A stretch of DNA of 64,000 nucleotides from assembly GCF_026151205.1 (NCBI RefSeq), contig NC_087074.1, positions 12,629,182-12,693,181 on the forward strand, written 5' to 3'. Shown piece by piece: positions 12,286-23,886 of this stretch. The stretch's first letter is position 1. The number at the start of each line of letters is the position of its first letter. The position numbers and the translations under genes were made by a program. This stretch comes from Bolinopsis microptera (lineage: Eukaryota > Ctenophora > Tentaculata > Lobata > Bolinopsidae). The notes under the pieces were generated by a model. The model was not told the DNA's origin and searched no databases. It worked only from the letters and a program-made list of their open reading frames with translations.

Positions 12286-14513
12286 TGCACAGCAAGAAAC
12301 TAAACGTACTGGAGCTCCGAGCTACATCAAATGCTACTGTTGGAAAATAAGACTATTAAAATTCACCTTCGAGTGTACTTATAATTAGTCTCCAGAATGA
12401 ACTAGTCTAGTCTCGGAACCTGTAGACTCGGAGGTCGAGTATTATATCAATGTACAGATAATTATTGTATAGAGTATAGTTTCAACTAGTGGATAATATA
12501 ATGGTGATTGGTAGCTTCCACGTTCGTGTGGAGACAGGAAGACACAATACAAATTATTTGCAGCTTAAAGAGAAACAACTACAAAATATCAACTACAGAT
12601 ATCAATATGCCAGTTGCAACACTGCACTCCAAACAAACATACAGTAAAACATTAATGTTAGCCTTGTTAGGACTCTGTGAACAGGATGTATACATCACTA
12701 CGCTATAATAATGTGATCCCACTCCTTCGTCGTAACAGGTGTTCCTATAGTAAGAAATCACAAACTGAAAGAACAACTAAAACGTTTCACACAAAACAGC
12801 TTCACTTAAACAGCTGGAGAGACTATAATATGAGCACAGTCGAAATGTGTAATTTAGTGCACAAAATCTAACAACAGAAATTAACTCGAGTACAAAAATA
12901 ATCGCACTGACCACGTACGACTTGCGCAACATTAAAATATACAAAAGATTATCTCCCCACCGTTAGTTAATCTATGCCTTTTTCTGTACCTAAGTTGACA
13001 AGATAGTCCTGGACAATGGCAAAATTATCAAAATTAGCATGATTTCATGCAGCCTCCACTATGCATATGTAAAGCCTCGATGTTTGGGATTTATCTAACA
13101 ATTTAAAGACATCAGTTTGAATGTTAATCTAAAAAACAAGTACCAAAGCTGAAAACGATCTATGATTTTTTAGTGGAGCGAGAGTCGAGACTCTAACTAG
13201 CACAATACCACGCTTCAGTATAGTTCCAACTTCTAAATTTTATTATATAGCACTGTATCAGTATTATATATAATGCATTAAATCCATATTATCATTATAA
13301 AATTATTATAAAAATAACTTTAAAAGGTGCAGCAAATAAGATAAAGGGACTGTTAGTAGTACACCTTACTATATTACATCTGTGTACACTTTGCTAATAC
13401 TATACTACATTATAGTATTCTCAAGTGTACAAAAATGATATAGATGTTGAATATAACCGCCATGATCAGAACATAAAATGTAGAACCATCAAAAGCTCCT
13501 GCTTAAAAACAAACGTATCTTTCGTATTACTTATATGTTTTAAATTATCCCCCTACAGAACCATTAATGTACTTTTATTTTCTTCTGCGTATACTGTATA
13601 GGGAAAATAGTTATCATGAAAGCATGGTAAGTACCAACTCTAGGAGGCAAATGTGCACTGTTGCCCCCCCCCCCCCCCCGCTTAGTACAGCCTCGTGTTG
13701 TACTAGATTACAGTAGGAAGGAGCAATACATTCAACATCGTTTAAGAAAGGGAAGTGTGGCACTTTAACAATAGCACGACCTCTTAATGTCCCACTCTGA
13801 GACTCGGTACCTTTATCTAGAGATCTAGTACACAGAGGTGCATTATGTACATTTAGGGGCTGGTTTATCAATATTGAACAGCATTCGACTGAGTTCATTG
13901 TGAAACGGTCCAACTTGTACAGACAGTGAGTGCTATATAGTATATAGTATATATATATATGACAACATAGTGCGGTAATTGCACTATGTTGTATTGAGTT
14001 TCACAAATCATTATTAACTTAATTGTGGGTATTATAGGTTTTTAAAATTATCATGTACTTGCACTAAAAAACACACCAATTCACAGGTTCCTATAAGTCT
14101 AGATCACTGACTAGTAGCTCAGTATGTCTGATGCAGTGTCCCATGATTTGTAGACCCCAGCCGCGCCCCTGATCTCAGTGCATATTATAATATGACGTAA
14201 TATATATTATACCTACATAATATAATATATAAAATGTATATCATTATATACATTTTATAGTCTGAATTAAACAGTTGTTGGCGCGCGGCGCTGAACTGAC
14301 CAAGTACATTGTTAATTTCACCATGCACGTATCCCGCAAGGGACTAATTGATAGCTCATATGATTATTATTTTGAGTTAGTATTACTATTTTGCACCGAT
14401 CCGTGTCAGGTTGCATAAACAATAAACATATAATATGGTTACATAGAAATATGCACGATTTTCAAATTCATTATGGAATTATATTAACTGGGCGGCGCTC
14501 GGCCTGTCAGTCC
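12286..14513. other. Intergenic between the two Cys-rich genes
   Basis: AT-rich, with a C17 run near 13664-13680 and short AT dinucleotide stretches (about 13935-13960, 14195-14260). No conserved exon, RNA gene or element ends were recognised. Upstream sequence and promoter of the gene at 9348-12285 must begin here; no TATA box could be assigned with confidence. Confidence 0.4.
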
Positions 14514-14601
14514 GCAACCATATTAAAGTATTTTAAAGTATATATCCCCGGGTCAAAATTAAAAAAAAAACCTACATTTTAATATACTTTAATATGGTTG
14601 C
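14514..14601. mobile_element. 88-bp hairpin MITE
   Basis: Perfect 18-bp terminal inverted repeats: GCAACCATATTAAAGTAT at 14514-14531 and its inverse at 14584-14601. The core (ATCCCCGGGTCAAAAT) is shared with 1-50 and about 1310-1363. A C run of about 25 starts one base after the right end. A similar C run follows the copy at 1363. No transposase and no clear target duplication were seen. Confidence 0.75.
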
Positions 14602-14830
14602 TCCCCCCCCCCCCCCCCCCCCCCCCCCAATATTGGACCCTAGTATGTACTTAGATATTATATAATAAAACGCATAATGCTGTATTTATCGTATTATTCA
14701 CGAGGTTACTACAATGGAAGTGTTCACAAGGCAATTCTTTTCGATTTAGTGCTATAATAGCTACCGGAACACAAATACAAATTATAAGCGAACATTAGTG
14801 GAAGGTGAGAGTGCAGAATACACTCTACTT

Positions 14831-14868
<38 letters not shown>

Positions 14869-15582
14869 AGGGCACCTGGTGAACATATAATAGATTTCAA
14901 ATTTTAACTTTAGATGTTAACAGCTAGGCTATTATAACTTTAAATTATAGCTTTAGTTTTTATAGCTTTGATTTCGAGGTAGCCGGTTGACCAGCAAACT
15001 AGGGCCTGTGGCCGAACTTTTGAGGGAGTCTCGGACCGGGTGCCCATATTTGGTTCAATATTGGCTCATACTCATATTCATACCAAGCCTATTTTTGGAT
15101 GAGACTAGACTTGTACCTACTAGTCTCCTGAGCACGTATTTACACAGTTTAAGTGTTAAAGTTTGATCAAAATTGGACAAAACCTGGCTGAGTTATGAGG
15201 AACAATTTAACTATAATTGGGCATAATTGGGCATATGCATCAATATCGATAAATTTCAGTCCATAAATTGGTAAAATGTCAATATTTTTGGAGAAGACAA
15301 ACTTCATATGAAAGGTAGTGTTAATTAACTCCATCCCTACAGTGCATGAGCACAAGGATTATAATATCTATTTTCCACTTACCTTCTATTTTCCAATACT
15401 CTTTGACCTTCCATTTTCACTCCTTCAGCTTTTCAACCCTTTTCAATTTCTCCTCCTCCACCGGTTACTCTTTAACTTTATCCAATGGTTTTATTTTCTC
15501 ACCAGGGTTCTTTTTATCTTGAACACCATCCAACATTCTCTCTCTCCTCTACAAAATACTAGTTCTTGGTCGAGCTATAATC
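14602..15582. other. Intergenic with (GA)n and an old dispersed repeat
   Basis: Begins with the C run after the MITE. It holds a pure (AG)16 microsatellite at about 14833-14864. From about 15060 to 15315 it carries a diverged copy of the repeat at 90-290 ('gctgagttatgag', 'ttgggcata', 'taaaatgtcaatattttt'). No gene was seen. Confidence 0.5.
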
Positions 15583-15903
15583 AACAATAATAGCCTCCCC
15601 CTAACAATAATAGCCCCCCCGGCCCCCCCCCAACAATAATAGCCCCCCCCCCCCCCCCCCTAACAATAACAGACTCCCCCTAACAATAATAGCCTCCCCC
15701 CCTAACAATAACAGCCCCCCCCCCCAACAATAATAGCCCCCCCCCCCCCCCTAACAATAATAGCTCCCCCCCCCCCCCTAACAATAACAGCCTCCCCCCT
15801 AACAATAATAGCCTCCCCCCTAACAATAATAGCCCCCCCAACAATAATAGCCCTCCCCCTCTAACAATAATAGCCTCCCCCCTAACAATAATAACCCCTC
15901 CTT
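15583..15903. repeat. 'AACAATAATAG' plus C-run minisatellite
   Basis: About 13 copies of AACAATAATAGCCTCCCCCCT-type units. The AT part is constant, while the C run varies from about 6 to 18, so unit length drifts between roughly 18 and 30 bp. The length change is confined to the C runs, as expected from replication slippage. Confidence 0.9.
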
Positions 15904-16839
15904 TTGTTGCAAAAGAAATGGGAGGGATGCATTAAATAGCAGACCAGGGAAAACGTAGCCAAGCAACGGTAGAACCAGTAGGTATGCAGGTATGCACTAT
16001 GCAACTTATAGGTATGCAGATTGCAGCCCTATACACAAGAAGATTATGATTTAATCACTTATCACACTATCATCTTTTTAGATCATGAATATGATGTTGC
16101 CACATTGAAACGTTGAATAATTCCTTTCCTGATAAGAGCCTTTTCCTTGTCGCATCAAACGGGATCAATAGAAATTTACCCAAGAAAACACTTATCACTG
16201 GGCACAATGTTTGTACATTGGCAGAACCAGTAGCTTGTCCTCACAACTATATGCGCGGAGTGTTGACTTTACTAATTCAATATCCTTTGCATTGGTAAAG
16301 AACAATTGTGCCGGATCTAAATAAACCATGGTATAAGGTTTTACTTGCCAAAAGGGGAACGGTCGGTACAATTATTCATTTTGCTTCATTATTCCTCCAC
16401 CTGTTTCTTAAAACAGTCTAGTAGGGCCTAATGTGAAAATTGAATCCTTCTTACAGCTATACATCTAAAAATTTGAGACTAGATGCCGCGACTGTGCGTC
16501 GTTTTCATGTGTTTGAAAATTTCGAATGGTCTTCCATACTTTAAATTAAATTTGCACTACAAAAGAAATAGACAGTCACTGATTCAGCTATATACAGAAT
16601 AATAAAATTATATAGTCATTTGACAGTGGCACAGTCTGAAATACCAAGTCTCCAAACTAAGTGAGTCTAAAGCTACAACAAATCATACAAGAATTTCATA
16701 AGAATATCACAATAACAATTAATTCATAAGTACTAACGAGTTCATACTTAATAGCAAGACTCTATCACGACCTATTTTCCAAGTGTCGTTCAAGTTCATT
16801 TCAAGTTCATTTCAAGGTACTCAATAGTTAAATAGTATC
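15904..16839. other. Intergenic, no feature seen
   Basis: Unique AT-rich sequence downstream of the Cys-rich gene at 16840-18191, so it includes that gene's 3' UTR. No AATAAA on the minus strand stood out, and no conserved exon was recognised. Confidence 0.35.
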
Positions 16840-18191
16840 CTACAGGAGGTTGTAGAGAGTAGCCAGGAGGGGGACGATGAAGGCAGTGATGGTGAAGGCA
16901 TTGCTGCACTCAGCTTTGTCACATTCTGCACATTTAGTGGCTTTCTTGTCGGCGTCAGTGCAAGGTCCGCATCCTGCATTCTGCATTACGTAGGTTTTAT
17001 CAGCAGATTTTCCTGGCATATTACATTTGACAGCAGTATCCTTCATTCTCTTGCACGTGCCAGCAGTCGACTTCATAGTCCACTTATCTTCCTTCAGCTC
17101 GTAGTCATAGCACTTGAAGTCCGTGTCAGTCGCCTTAATCACGTTGCAAGCAGCGTCTGCTTTTCCAACGCAGTCTTCACATTTGGCAGCGTCATTAGCA
17201 CCACAAGGCCCACATCCGTAGGTCTGGCCGGCTGCTAATCCGGTGTATTCAGTGAACTTTGGTTGATGACATTTGGTGGGCACTGCTTCGCCAGAATTTG
17301 TTGTGCACACTGTAGCATCCTTACTACCATCTCCCTGGATACACTTTATCGCGGGGGTTGCTGGCTTGTTGCACTCAGCTGTCTCGCACTCTTCACACTT
17401 CTTCGCTGTCTTGTCCGCAGCACTGCATGGACCACATCCCTTGTTCACCATCGTGTAAGTTTTGTCGGAAGATGGTCCTGGCATGTTGCACATGATAGTA
17501 GTGGCTGTGAGTCTTTGGCAGGTGGTTGGTTCTTTCTTGGGTGTGAGCTTAGTTGCATCTTTCAGCAGTTCATAGTCGTGACACTTGAACTCTAATTCTG
17601 TTTCTTTCTTTATGTTGCAGGCAGCATCATCTTTTCCAACGCAGTCTTCACAAGTGGCGACATTTTTAGCGTCACAAGGCCCACAACCATAAGTCACACC
17701 TGCAGACATCCCTGTGTACTCAACAAACTTAGGCCTGGGAGAAAAATTGTAAAAGTAGGCTAGACAAAATACAAAGGCACTTTATCGGTCCTACTATCAT
17801 TTAAATGATTGTTTTAATATTAACGTTAACCTTATGATCCCCCCCCCCCCCCCCGCCGATAATCGATATTAACCACAATTTCAATATTAACCACAATTTC
17901 AATGCTTTGACATTTCTGTCCGAATAAAGTTTAAAATTCACTTACTGGAAGCATTTATTTTCGGCACCATCACAAACTTTAGCAGTCTGATCAACCCCGT
18001 CACCCTGTACACACTTGATAGCAGCATCACTCTGGCGAACTGAAGTGTATGATACTGCATAATCTGTATATGAGCTATTTTGATTGAAATTCAGATCATA
18101 TACTGGGTATTATTGGAAATATTATTAGAATTTAAATTCATTTCTTACCTGCTACGAAGACCAAGCAAAGCGCCAAGACTGCAACCTTCAT
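16840..18191 (-). CDS. Secreted/GPI-anchored Cys-rich protein with four Ly6-like modules (paralogue 2)
   Basis: Three exons on the minus strand: 18149-18191, 17946-18039 and 16840-17734, adding to 343 aa. Exon 1 encodes the signal peptide MKVAVLALCLVFVA. Exon 2 encodes the KCVQGDG part. The large exon 3 encodes the rest of two tandem two-part units (PKFVEYTG / YGCGPC / CEDCVGK / ACN, then KCxDYEL / CN(M)PG / GCGPC / ECN). The protein ends AFTITAFIVPLLATLYNLL, a GPI-signal-like tail. Exons 1 and 2 match the neighbouring gene in size, phase and sequence, so the pair arose by tandem duplication. Here the modules are fused in one exon, whereas in paralogue 1 they are split by introns. Role unknown; an extracellular surface protein is likely. 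Confidence 0.87.
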
Positions 18192-19636
18192 TTTTATTCT
18201 GAATGTTCTTAACTAAATAGAATAAACGAATTTTAAACTGAACTCGAATAGAGAAATGAAAATTAATCTTTCTTTTAACGGGGTCTTGGTTAGCCATATT
18301 TCAATTTTTGAAAATCTGCAAATAGATGATTCACTATAAAGCTATAAGGCATTAAGAAACAAATTGTAATGTCACCAAATGTCCACACACTCGGTACCAA
18401 TTTTAAATTCCCCCGGATTTGTTATTTTCCATTTATATAGCATTAGATAAACTTTATAGCCAAACTGTAAAACTTCTTAGATGGAAACCAACACCAAGAC
18501 AAACAACTGAAAGCAACAATACTGGTTTATCTATGTGCTCTGCGGCCACACGTGCACTGATGCACGCACGTGACAGTGCGCTTGGCAACAAAGAGAACAC
18601 CACGTGTGGCAAAGTGAAACCGATCCGGTTTACTTTCTATATTAGCTAATAGAGAGAAGTTTTACAATACGTGTGCTGGAACGTTATGTAATTATAGGAT
18701 AGCGTACACTGCCACCACTTGTAAATAGTAGCGCTCTCGATCGAATCCCGGACTATGAGGAAGACATTATGTGTCACGTGGTAAGTTCCTGGAATATCAC
18801 GTGGTAGGTAAAGTACAAGTCATCTTTAACGTGAGCTAGGCTCGCTGGAGGAGTTGTGGGATGATGACGTATGTGATGTTATTTTTAGGGGTTTGAAACA
18901 CATAATATAACAAAGGATGTTTATTCAAAGATGTTATTTATAAATAACAGCGAAATTTCTTGAACTAACTAAAAAACTAAGTCAAGTTCTTGCAACTGTA
19001 AAACTGGAACCATTTATTTCTGATAAGGTGACAAGTTGTGATAGTGTCACCAGGAAGCGTGTAACGGTCTCACTGTAATACTAGGTGTTACTTCACTATG
19101 TTTTAATCTGTAGGATTTGTAGGATATGTAGGATGTGTAGGATATGTAGGATATGTAGGATGTGTAGGATATGTAGGATATGTAGGATATGTAGGATGGT
19201 ATGTACTACATACATTCTAAGTAGGATAAAAAGTGGATTATAAAGTTTGACCTCTCGCTCCTTTCCCACGCGCTTGAAATTAGCAAATTAATTGTCTTGT
19301 GCTTTATGCTAAACACTTTCGGTTCCATAATTAAAAGGTTTAAAGCATACAATAACATTATCACCTTAACATCGTTAATGTTCCGTTTATGTAAGAATGA
19401 AACGCACGTGTTGTACTATTTGAGGAAGCACCGCTCAACTTCCTCCGAATGCGTGCGTCTAAGGCCGGAGGGGGGGGGGGGGGCCGGGGGGGGTCCAAAG
19501 TCGATCAACATTTTTGTTGATGTGATAGAGCTCCTGGAGACGAACAAGTAGAAGAAAAGGATAAAACCAGACCTTGTACTCCGAGATATCGCGCGAACTT
19601 TGAGATCTGTAAATTAATAGCAAAAACCTGGAACTA
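18192..19636. other. Intergenic with a 9-bp minisatellite
   Basis: Contains about ten copies of GTAGGATAT or GTAGGATGT at about 19109-19197. A G-rich run is at about 19468-19492. Two CACGTG-type words lie near 18776 and 18807, but nothing links them to a gene. No exon was recognised. The promoter of the gene at 16840-18191 should lie at the low end of this stretch. Confidence 0.5.
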
Positions 19637-20515
19637 CAGGGTGGCCCAAAAGTAACTACCCACACGCAACCCTTTAATAACTCAAGTTATTCGTGTCAGA
19701 ATTTACAAAAATAGCAGAGAATATAGATATGAGTCAAACTTAGAATTCCTGAAAGTTTCGCTATATTTCAATGATTACAGAGGGTGTGGCACGCCACTCC
19801 CTCTTTTTCACTATTGTCGCCATAAAGTGAGAACGCTTTGAGCTAGGAACTCCAAAGTTTATAGACACATTTAATTTGGTTTGATAATTCAAGTGATTTC
19901 CCAAAATTTCAAATTGATTGTTTACAACTCAGCCGAGTTATGATCATTTTAAGCTCTGGTGGATACTTGATCCCGACACCTAATCAGTGCTCTCCTCACT
20001 CAATCAACGGTCTAATTGGTTCTATACTGCTTATAGGGCAGCAACTGAAGTGATATAACGCGAATTTCTTTGATTTTAAGGAAAGTCACTATCAGTATTC
20101 ACTCAAAGTCAAAGTGATCAGATCGTCATCCCCAACATGTTTGGTACCGCCTAATGAAGCTCATTGTTGCACGTTAGCGAATAGCTTCCGATGAGATCAC
20201 TGATTGGGTGACGAAATCACTGATTTAGTGCAGAGATCACGTATCTGTATGATCTTAAAAGGGTCGTAACTCGGCTAAATTGTGTTCAATCAACTTGAAA
20301 TTTTGGGAAATCACTTTATGACGACAATACTAATAGCTTAAAAAGACAGTGGAGTGCTACCAGCCACACCCTCTGTAATCAATGAAATTTAGCGAAACTT
20401 TCAGAAATTCTAAGTTTGACCCATATCTACATTCTCTGAAATTTTTTGAAATTTTGACACGAATAACGTGAGTTATTAACTTTAAGCGTGTTGGTAGTTA
20501 CATTTGGGCTTTGAC
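19637..20515. mobile_element. Mariner-type foldback MITE
   Basis: Preceded by TA, the left end reads CAGGGTGGCCCAAAAGTAAC, a typical Tc1/mariner-group terminus. The right arm (about 20330-20515) is its inverse over about 180 bp, sharing TTATTCGTGTCA, CTTAGAATT, GAAAGTTTCGCT and the ATTGATTACAGAGGGTGTGGC word. The outermost 10-15 bp on the right have decayed, so the right TA is lost. Weaker inverted similarity continues inward. No transposase was seen. Old by its divergence. Confidence 0.75.
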
Positions 20516-21027
20516 TTAAGTTCAGAATTCCAGTCACTTCCTTATCTTGAGGTTTGGTACAGTAGTTCCTTAGACAATTATCTAAAAAAGTGGTGTAGCG
20601 ATTTTTTTCTATTCGACTCGGTTCTAAAATTATGAGATTAACCATTTCAAAAAGTTGCTAAATTCACACGTTTTGACAAAGGACAAATAATACCCCATCA
20701 TTAATCTCATAAGCAAAATATCATTAGAAAAATCTTATATTAAATTACAAATCATACACTCTCCAGATATTGAATAATATGTGACGTCCAAAGTGTATAA
20801 TATTTATTTGACGTGAAGACACGAGCATGTTCGATATGAAATAAATTTCTGCCTGCAATTATACTTTATTAGTATTATATGTCATTTTAGTCTCTAATAT
20901 CGGATGTCAAATTCTTAATTGATTTATAACATTATTGGTACTATTGCGGCCAGTTTATGTCACGCATTTCTTTCTTCTGCTGGGTCAATTATGATTCGTC
21001 TCCAATGTCCACTGTATTACATCAGGG

Positions 21028-22290
21028 TTAAATCTTCAAAATATCGAGGAAGGGAAAGACAAGAACACTGCCAATAACAAGTCCCAAAGCGCAGGAGAAT
21101 GCCCCATACGTTCCCGCCAGGGATTTAGCACTTTTAGTCTCCACCTCTTGGGGACCATACGCTGCTGAGAGTGAAAGAAGATGTCCGTTAGTCCAGGACA
21201 TGAGGAGGTTGAAAATAGCGGGCCACACATCCGACTTGAACCAGACTGTGAGAGAGCGAGGTTGAAGGTTACACATGTAGAGAAGTGGGATGAAGACAAT
21301 ACGGCAGATGGAGAGGGGGAGGAGGAGGCGCTTGGTGGGGTAGGGCAGGAGACTTGAGGTTACTCTGCCTAGGACATCTCCTATGCTGAATATCAAGAAG
21401 ATCATGACTGGGGAGAAGTAGGTGGTTGTCCAGCGACTTGTTGTGTCGGTACTGGTGGATCTCAATGCAGAGAGGGCAGCAGGGAAACACGCTAGAGTTA
21501 TCAACAGTGTTATCAGGGATGAGATGCAGAACTTCCAGATCTTCATGAAGACTTGAAAGGCAGATAAGTCAGAAGCATCAGCCCCTGCTTGGTCCTCTAT
21601 CTTCTCTTCTTTTCGCATCGTGTTGTTCCTCACAAAACTCATCCTGCTGAAGAGAAGGTATGCAACTAAAGACAGTGCGAGGGATATGGCAGCGATGAGA
21701 AAGTAGTAGAACCCTGCTTGTACTGGATCAGCACCTGGTATTGAGAGAGTGATGATGCTGAGGAGTGTTGCAAACAGTCCGGCAGCACCCTGACCCAAGA
21801 AGAAGCCTTGCACTGCTGTTGGTGTTAACATGGACGCAACTGCCATCATCCCGGAGATGTAAGCTGCTGACACAGCACACGCTACACAGAAGATAACGTT
21901 AGAGATGTAAAAGAAGGACATGGGCCACGTGACAGTGATCTGTTTGGACATCACAGTCATCACCACAAATATGATCAGAGCTACAATGTTACATGTGATC
22001 AGCACAGGCTTTATCGGCACGTATTTCAGTAGCACCATTGAAGAAAGACTGAATGCCACATTAGATCCGATACCACCTATCTGAAAGTAACTGGGGAACC
22101 CCGTCTCAATTTGGGTGCTGTTAGTCTCAGAGAACTTGGCAGCAAAATAACCAGTAGCTGTGATGACCATGTTCCAAGGGAGCAGAGATGAGAGTCCGAA
22201 TAGAACCATGGAGAAGTAGACCGTCCATTTTGTACGTGGGGTGATGTATTGTTCTACGTTCTTACCCAGCAGAGATTCTGTCTCACTCAT
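21028..22290 (-). CDS. Equilibrative nucleoside transporter (SLC29 family), copy 1
   Basis: A single coding exon of 420 aa. A splice acceptor (CATTCAG|G) sits one base before the ATG, so a 5' non-coding exon is expected. ENT hallmarks: LPWN in the first membrane segment, LGQGAAGLFA, CFPAALSAL, IGDVLGR, and a C-terminal WTNGHLLSL / YGPQEVE / GLVIGSVL block. About eleven hydrophobic segments fit the family. A loop with charged residues (MRKEEKIEDQAG) lies in the middle, as in ENTs. These proteins carry nucleosides down their gradient across the plasma or organelle membrane. Substrate and location cannot be told. A tttatt (AATAAA on minus) near 20803 may be the poly(A) signal. It is closely paralogous to 27505-28740. 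Confidence 0.93.
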   Translation of the reverse strand: MSETESLLGKNVEQYITPRTKWTVYFSMVLFGLSSLLPWNMVITATGYFAAKFSETNSTQIETGFPSYFQIGGIGSNVAFSLSSMVLLKYVPIKPVLITCNIVALIIFVVMTVMSKQITVTWPMSFFYISNVIFCVACAVSAAYISGMMAVASMLTPTAVQGFFLGQGAAGLFATLLSIITLSIPGADPVQAGFYYFLIAAISLALSLVAYLLFSRMSFVRNNTMRKEEKIEDQAGADASDLSAFQVFMKIWKFCISSLITLLITLACFPAALSALRSTSTDTTSRWTTTYFSPVMIFLIFSIGDVLGRVTSSLLPYPTKRLLLPLSICRIVFIPLLYMCNLQPRSLTVWFKSDVWPAIFNLLMSWTNGHLLSLSAAYGPQEVETKSAKSLAGTYGAFSCALGLVIGSVLVFPFLDILKI

Positions 22291-22740
22291 CCTGAATGCA
22301 TGGGTAGTTAATAAGTTAATAAAACTTAAACTTACGATTTCCTACTTGTAAGATTATACAGTTTACCAAATGTATACTCATCGGTAGAAATCGACAGGTG
22401 AAAAATTTTGTCGAATCTTACAAATAGGATTTATTCAAGTTAGTCAGAAGTCATTCAGCTCAGGCCTGACGGCCATGGACCATAACATCTTATCCAACAT
22501 TTACAGAAATTCTATAAATTTTAGATAAGCCAACTATTTCTAAAAAAATAAATATACGAACCATACTCTGCTGTTTCTACCATTGCTTCGACGTCTCATT
22601 CTATGGATATATTTCTACTAGGAACCGTCCACATATTACAGAAGCCAGATTTTAGCCATTGGCATTTCAACCCCCTCCCTCACCTCCGTGAGCCATTTTC
22701 AACATAACTATGTTATGGAAATTAAACTTGCATAAGTATT

Positions 22741-23021
22741 CCTAAACCCCCTCTACTACTCCCCCGAAACCCCCTCTACTACTCCCCCTAAACCCCCTCT
22801 ACTACTCCCCCTAAACCCCCTCTACTACTCCCCCTAAACCCCCTCTACTACTCCCCCTAAACCCCCTCTACTACTCCCCCTAAACCCCCTCTACTACTCC
22901 CCCTAAACCCCCTCTACTACTCCCCCTAAACCCCCTCTACTACTCCCCCTAAACCCCCTCTACTACTCCCCCTAAACCCCCCTCTACTACTCCCCCTAAA
23001 CCCCCTCTACTACTCCCCCAG
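22741..23021. repeat. 23-bp C-rich minisatellite
   Basis: About 12 near-identical copies of CTACTACTCCCCCTAAACCCC(CT), period 23 bp. It lies upstream of the ENT gene (copy 1) and is followed by a short C-run. The CCCTAAA word inside resembles some telomere repeats, but the unit is 23 bp, so this is not a telomere. Confidence 0.92.
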
Positions 23022-23192
23022 CCCCCGCCCCCCCCCCCGGCTTGCTGACGTATTATGTGAACTGTCTCCTATTATTATCAGGGCGGTTTCAAGTAAAGGA
23101 ATTAGGTGATGGTTTATGTAATGTTTTGTTTTCACAACCAGTCGCTCTAACACGGTTAGCAACCTTAAATTTGTTTTCGTTTCTTAATCATA

Positions 23193-23884
23193 CAGAGTGG
23201 GCCAAAAGTCAGTGGACATACGTTGGCCTTAATAGCTCCGCCGTGTTTTATATTTGAGAGCTATTGCTTTGCAGATGGCATACTGTACTTACTGGTTCGA
23301 GGATTCTGTCGACAAAATTTTAAAATTCGAATATTTTAGAACACGCCCATTCAATATTAAAACACCTACGTATATTGATTTCTCTGAACATGCTGAACGG
23401 CTAATATTATTAAAAATGACGAAGTTATCAAGCATTTTGTGTATCTCGTTAACAAAATTGACTGGGTGATTATGTGACACCGTGACACGACATCTTAATT
23501 GGGCACCCTTAACAATTCTCATAATGTTTAACGGGGTGGTTAACGGGGTCACCTAATCAGTAATCACGTGATTAGGTAAACCAATCACCTGATCACACGT
23601 AATGAATAAACTCGTTATGCTTCATTATATATCGGTCATCTGAGAAGCTACAGTTCTATTTTTTAAGGACAAACGTAATTAGAATGGCCAAACACAATTA
23701 TTCAATAAAATTTAGCTTGATCCGACTATCCAAACTATCAAATAAATGCAAAAATGAACTCGAATATTTTTCGATTTGACAAATTCCTCGAACCAGTGCC
23801 CAGTGGTGGTAGTAAGTCATACCAGAAACTCAGTGACTGAGCTATTAAGGCCAACGAATGTCCAGTGACTTTTGGCCCACCCTG
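23193..23884. mobile_element. Mariner-type MITE with TA target duplication
   Basis: The left end reads CAGAGTGGGCCAAAAGTCA and the right end is the inverse of CAGGGTGGGCCAAAAGTCA. Both are flanked by TA (23191-23192 and 23885-23886). The inverted match extends about 50 bp strongly (GTTGGCCTTAATAGCTC) and more weakly further in. The 692-bp interior has no transposase. Tc1/mariner-type ends and the TA duplication are seen directly; mobilisation in trans is inference. Confidence 0.85.
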
Positions 23885-23886
23885 TA

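Noticed and set aside
22741-23021. Interstitial telomere array (CCCTAAA words)
   Set aside because: The word is embedded in a 23-bp unit with other sequence, so it is an ordinary minisatellite.
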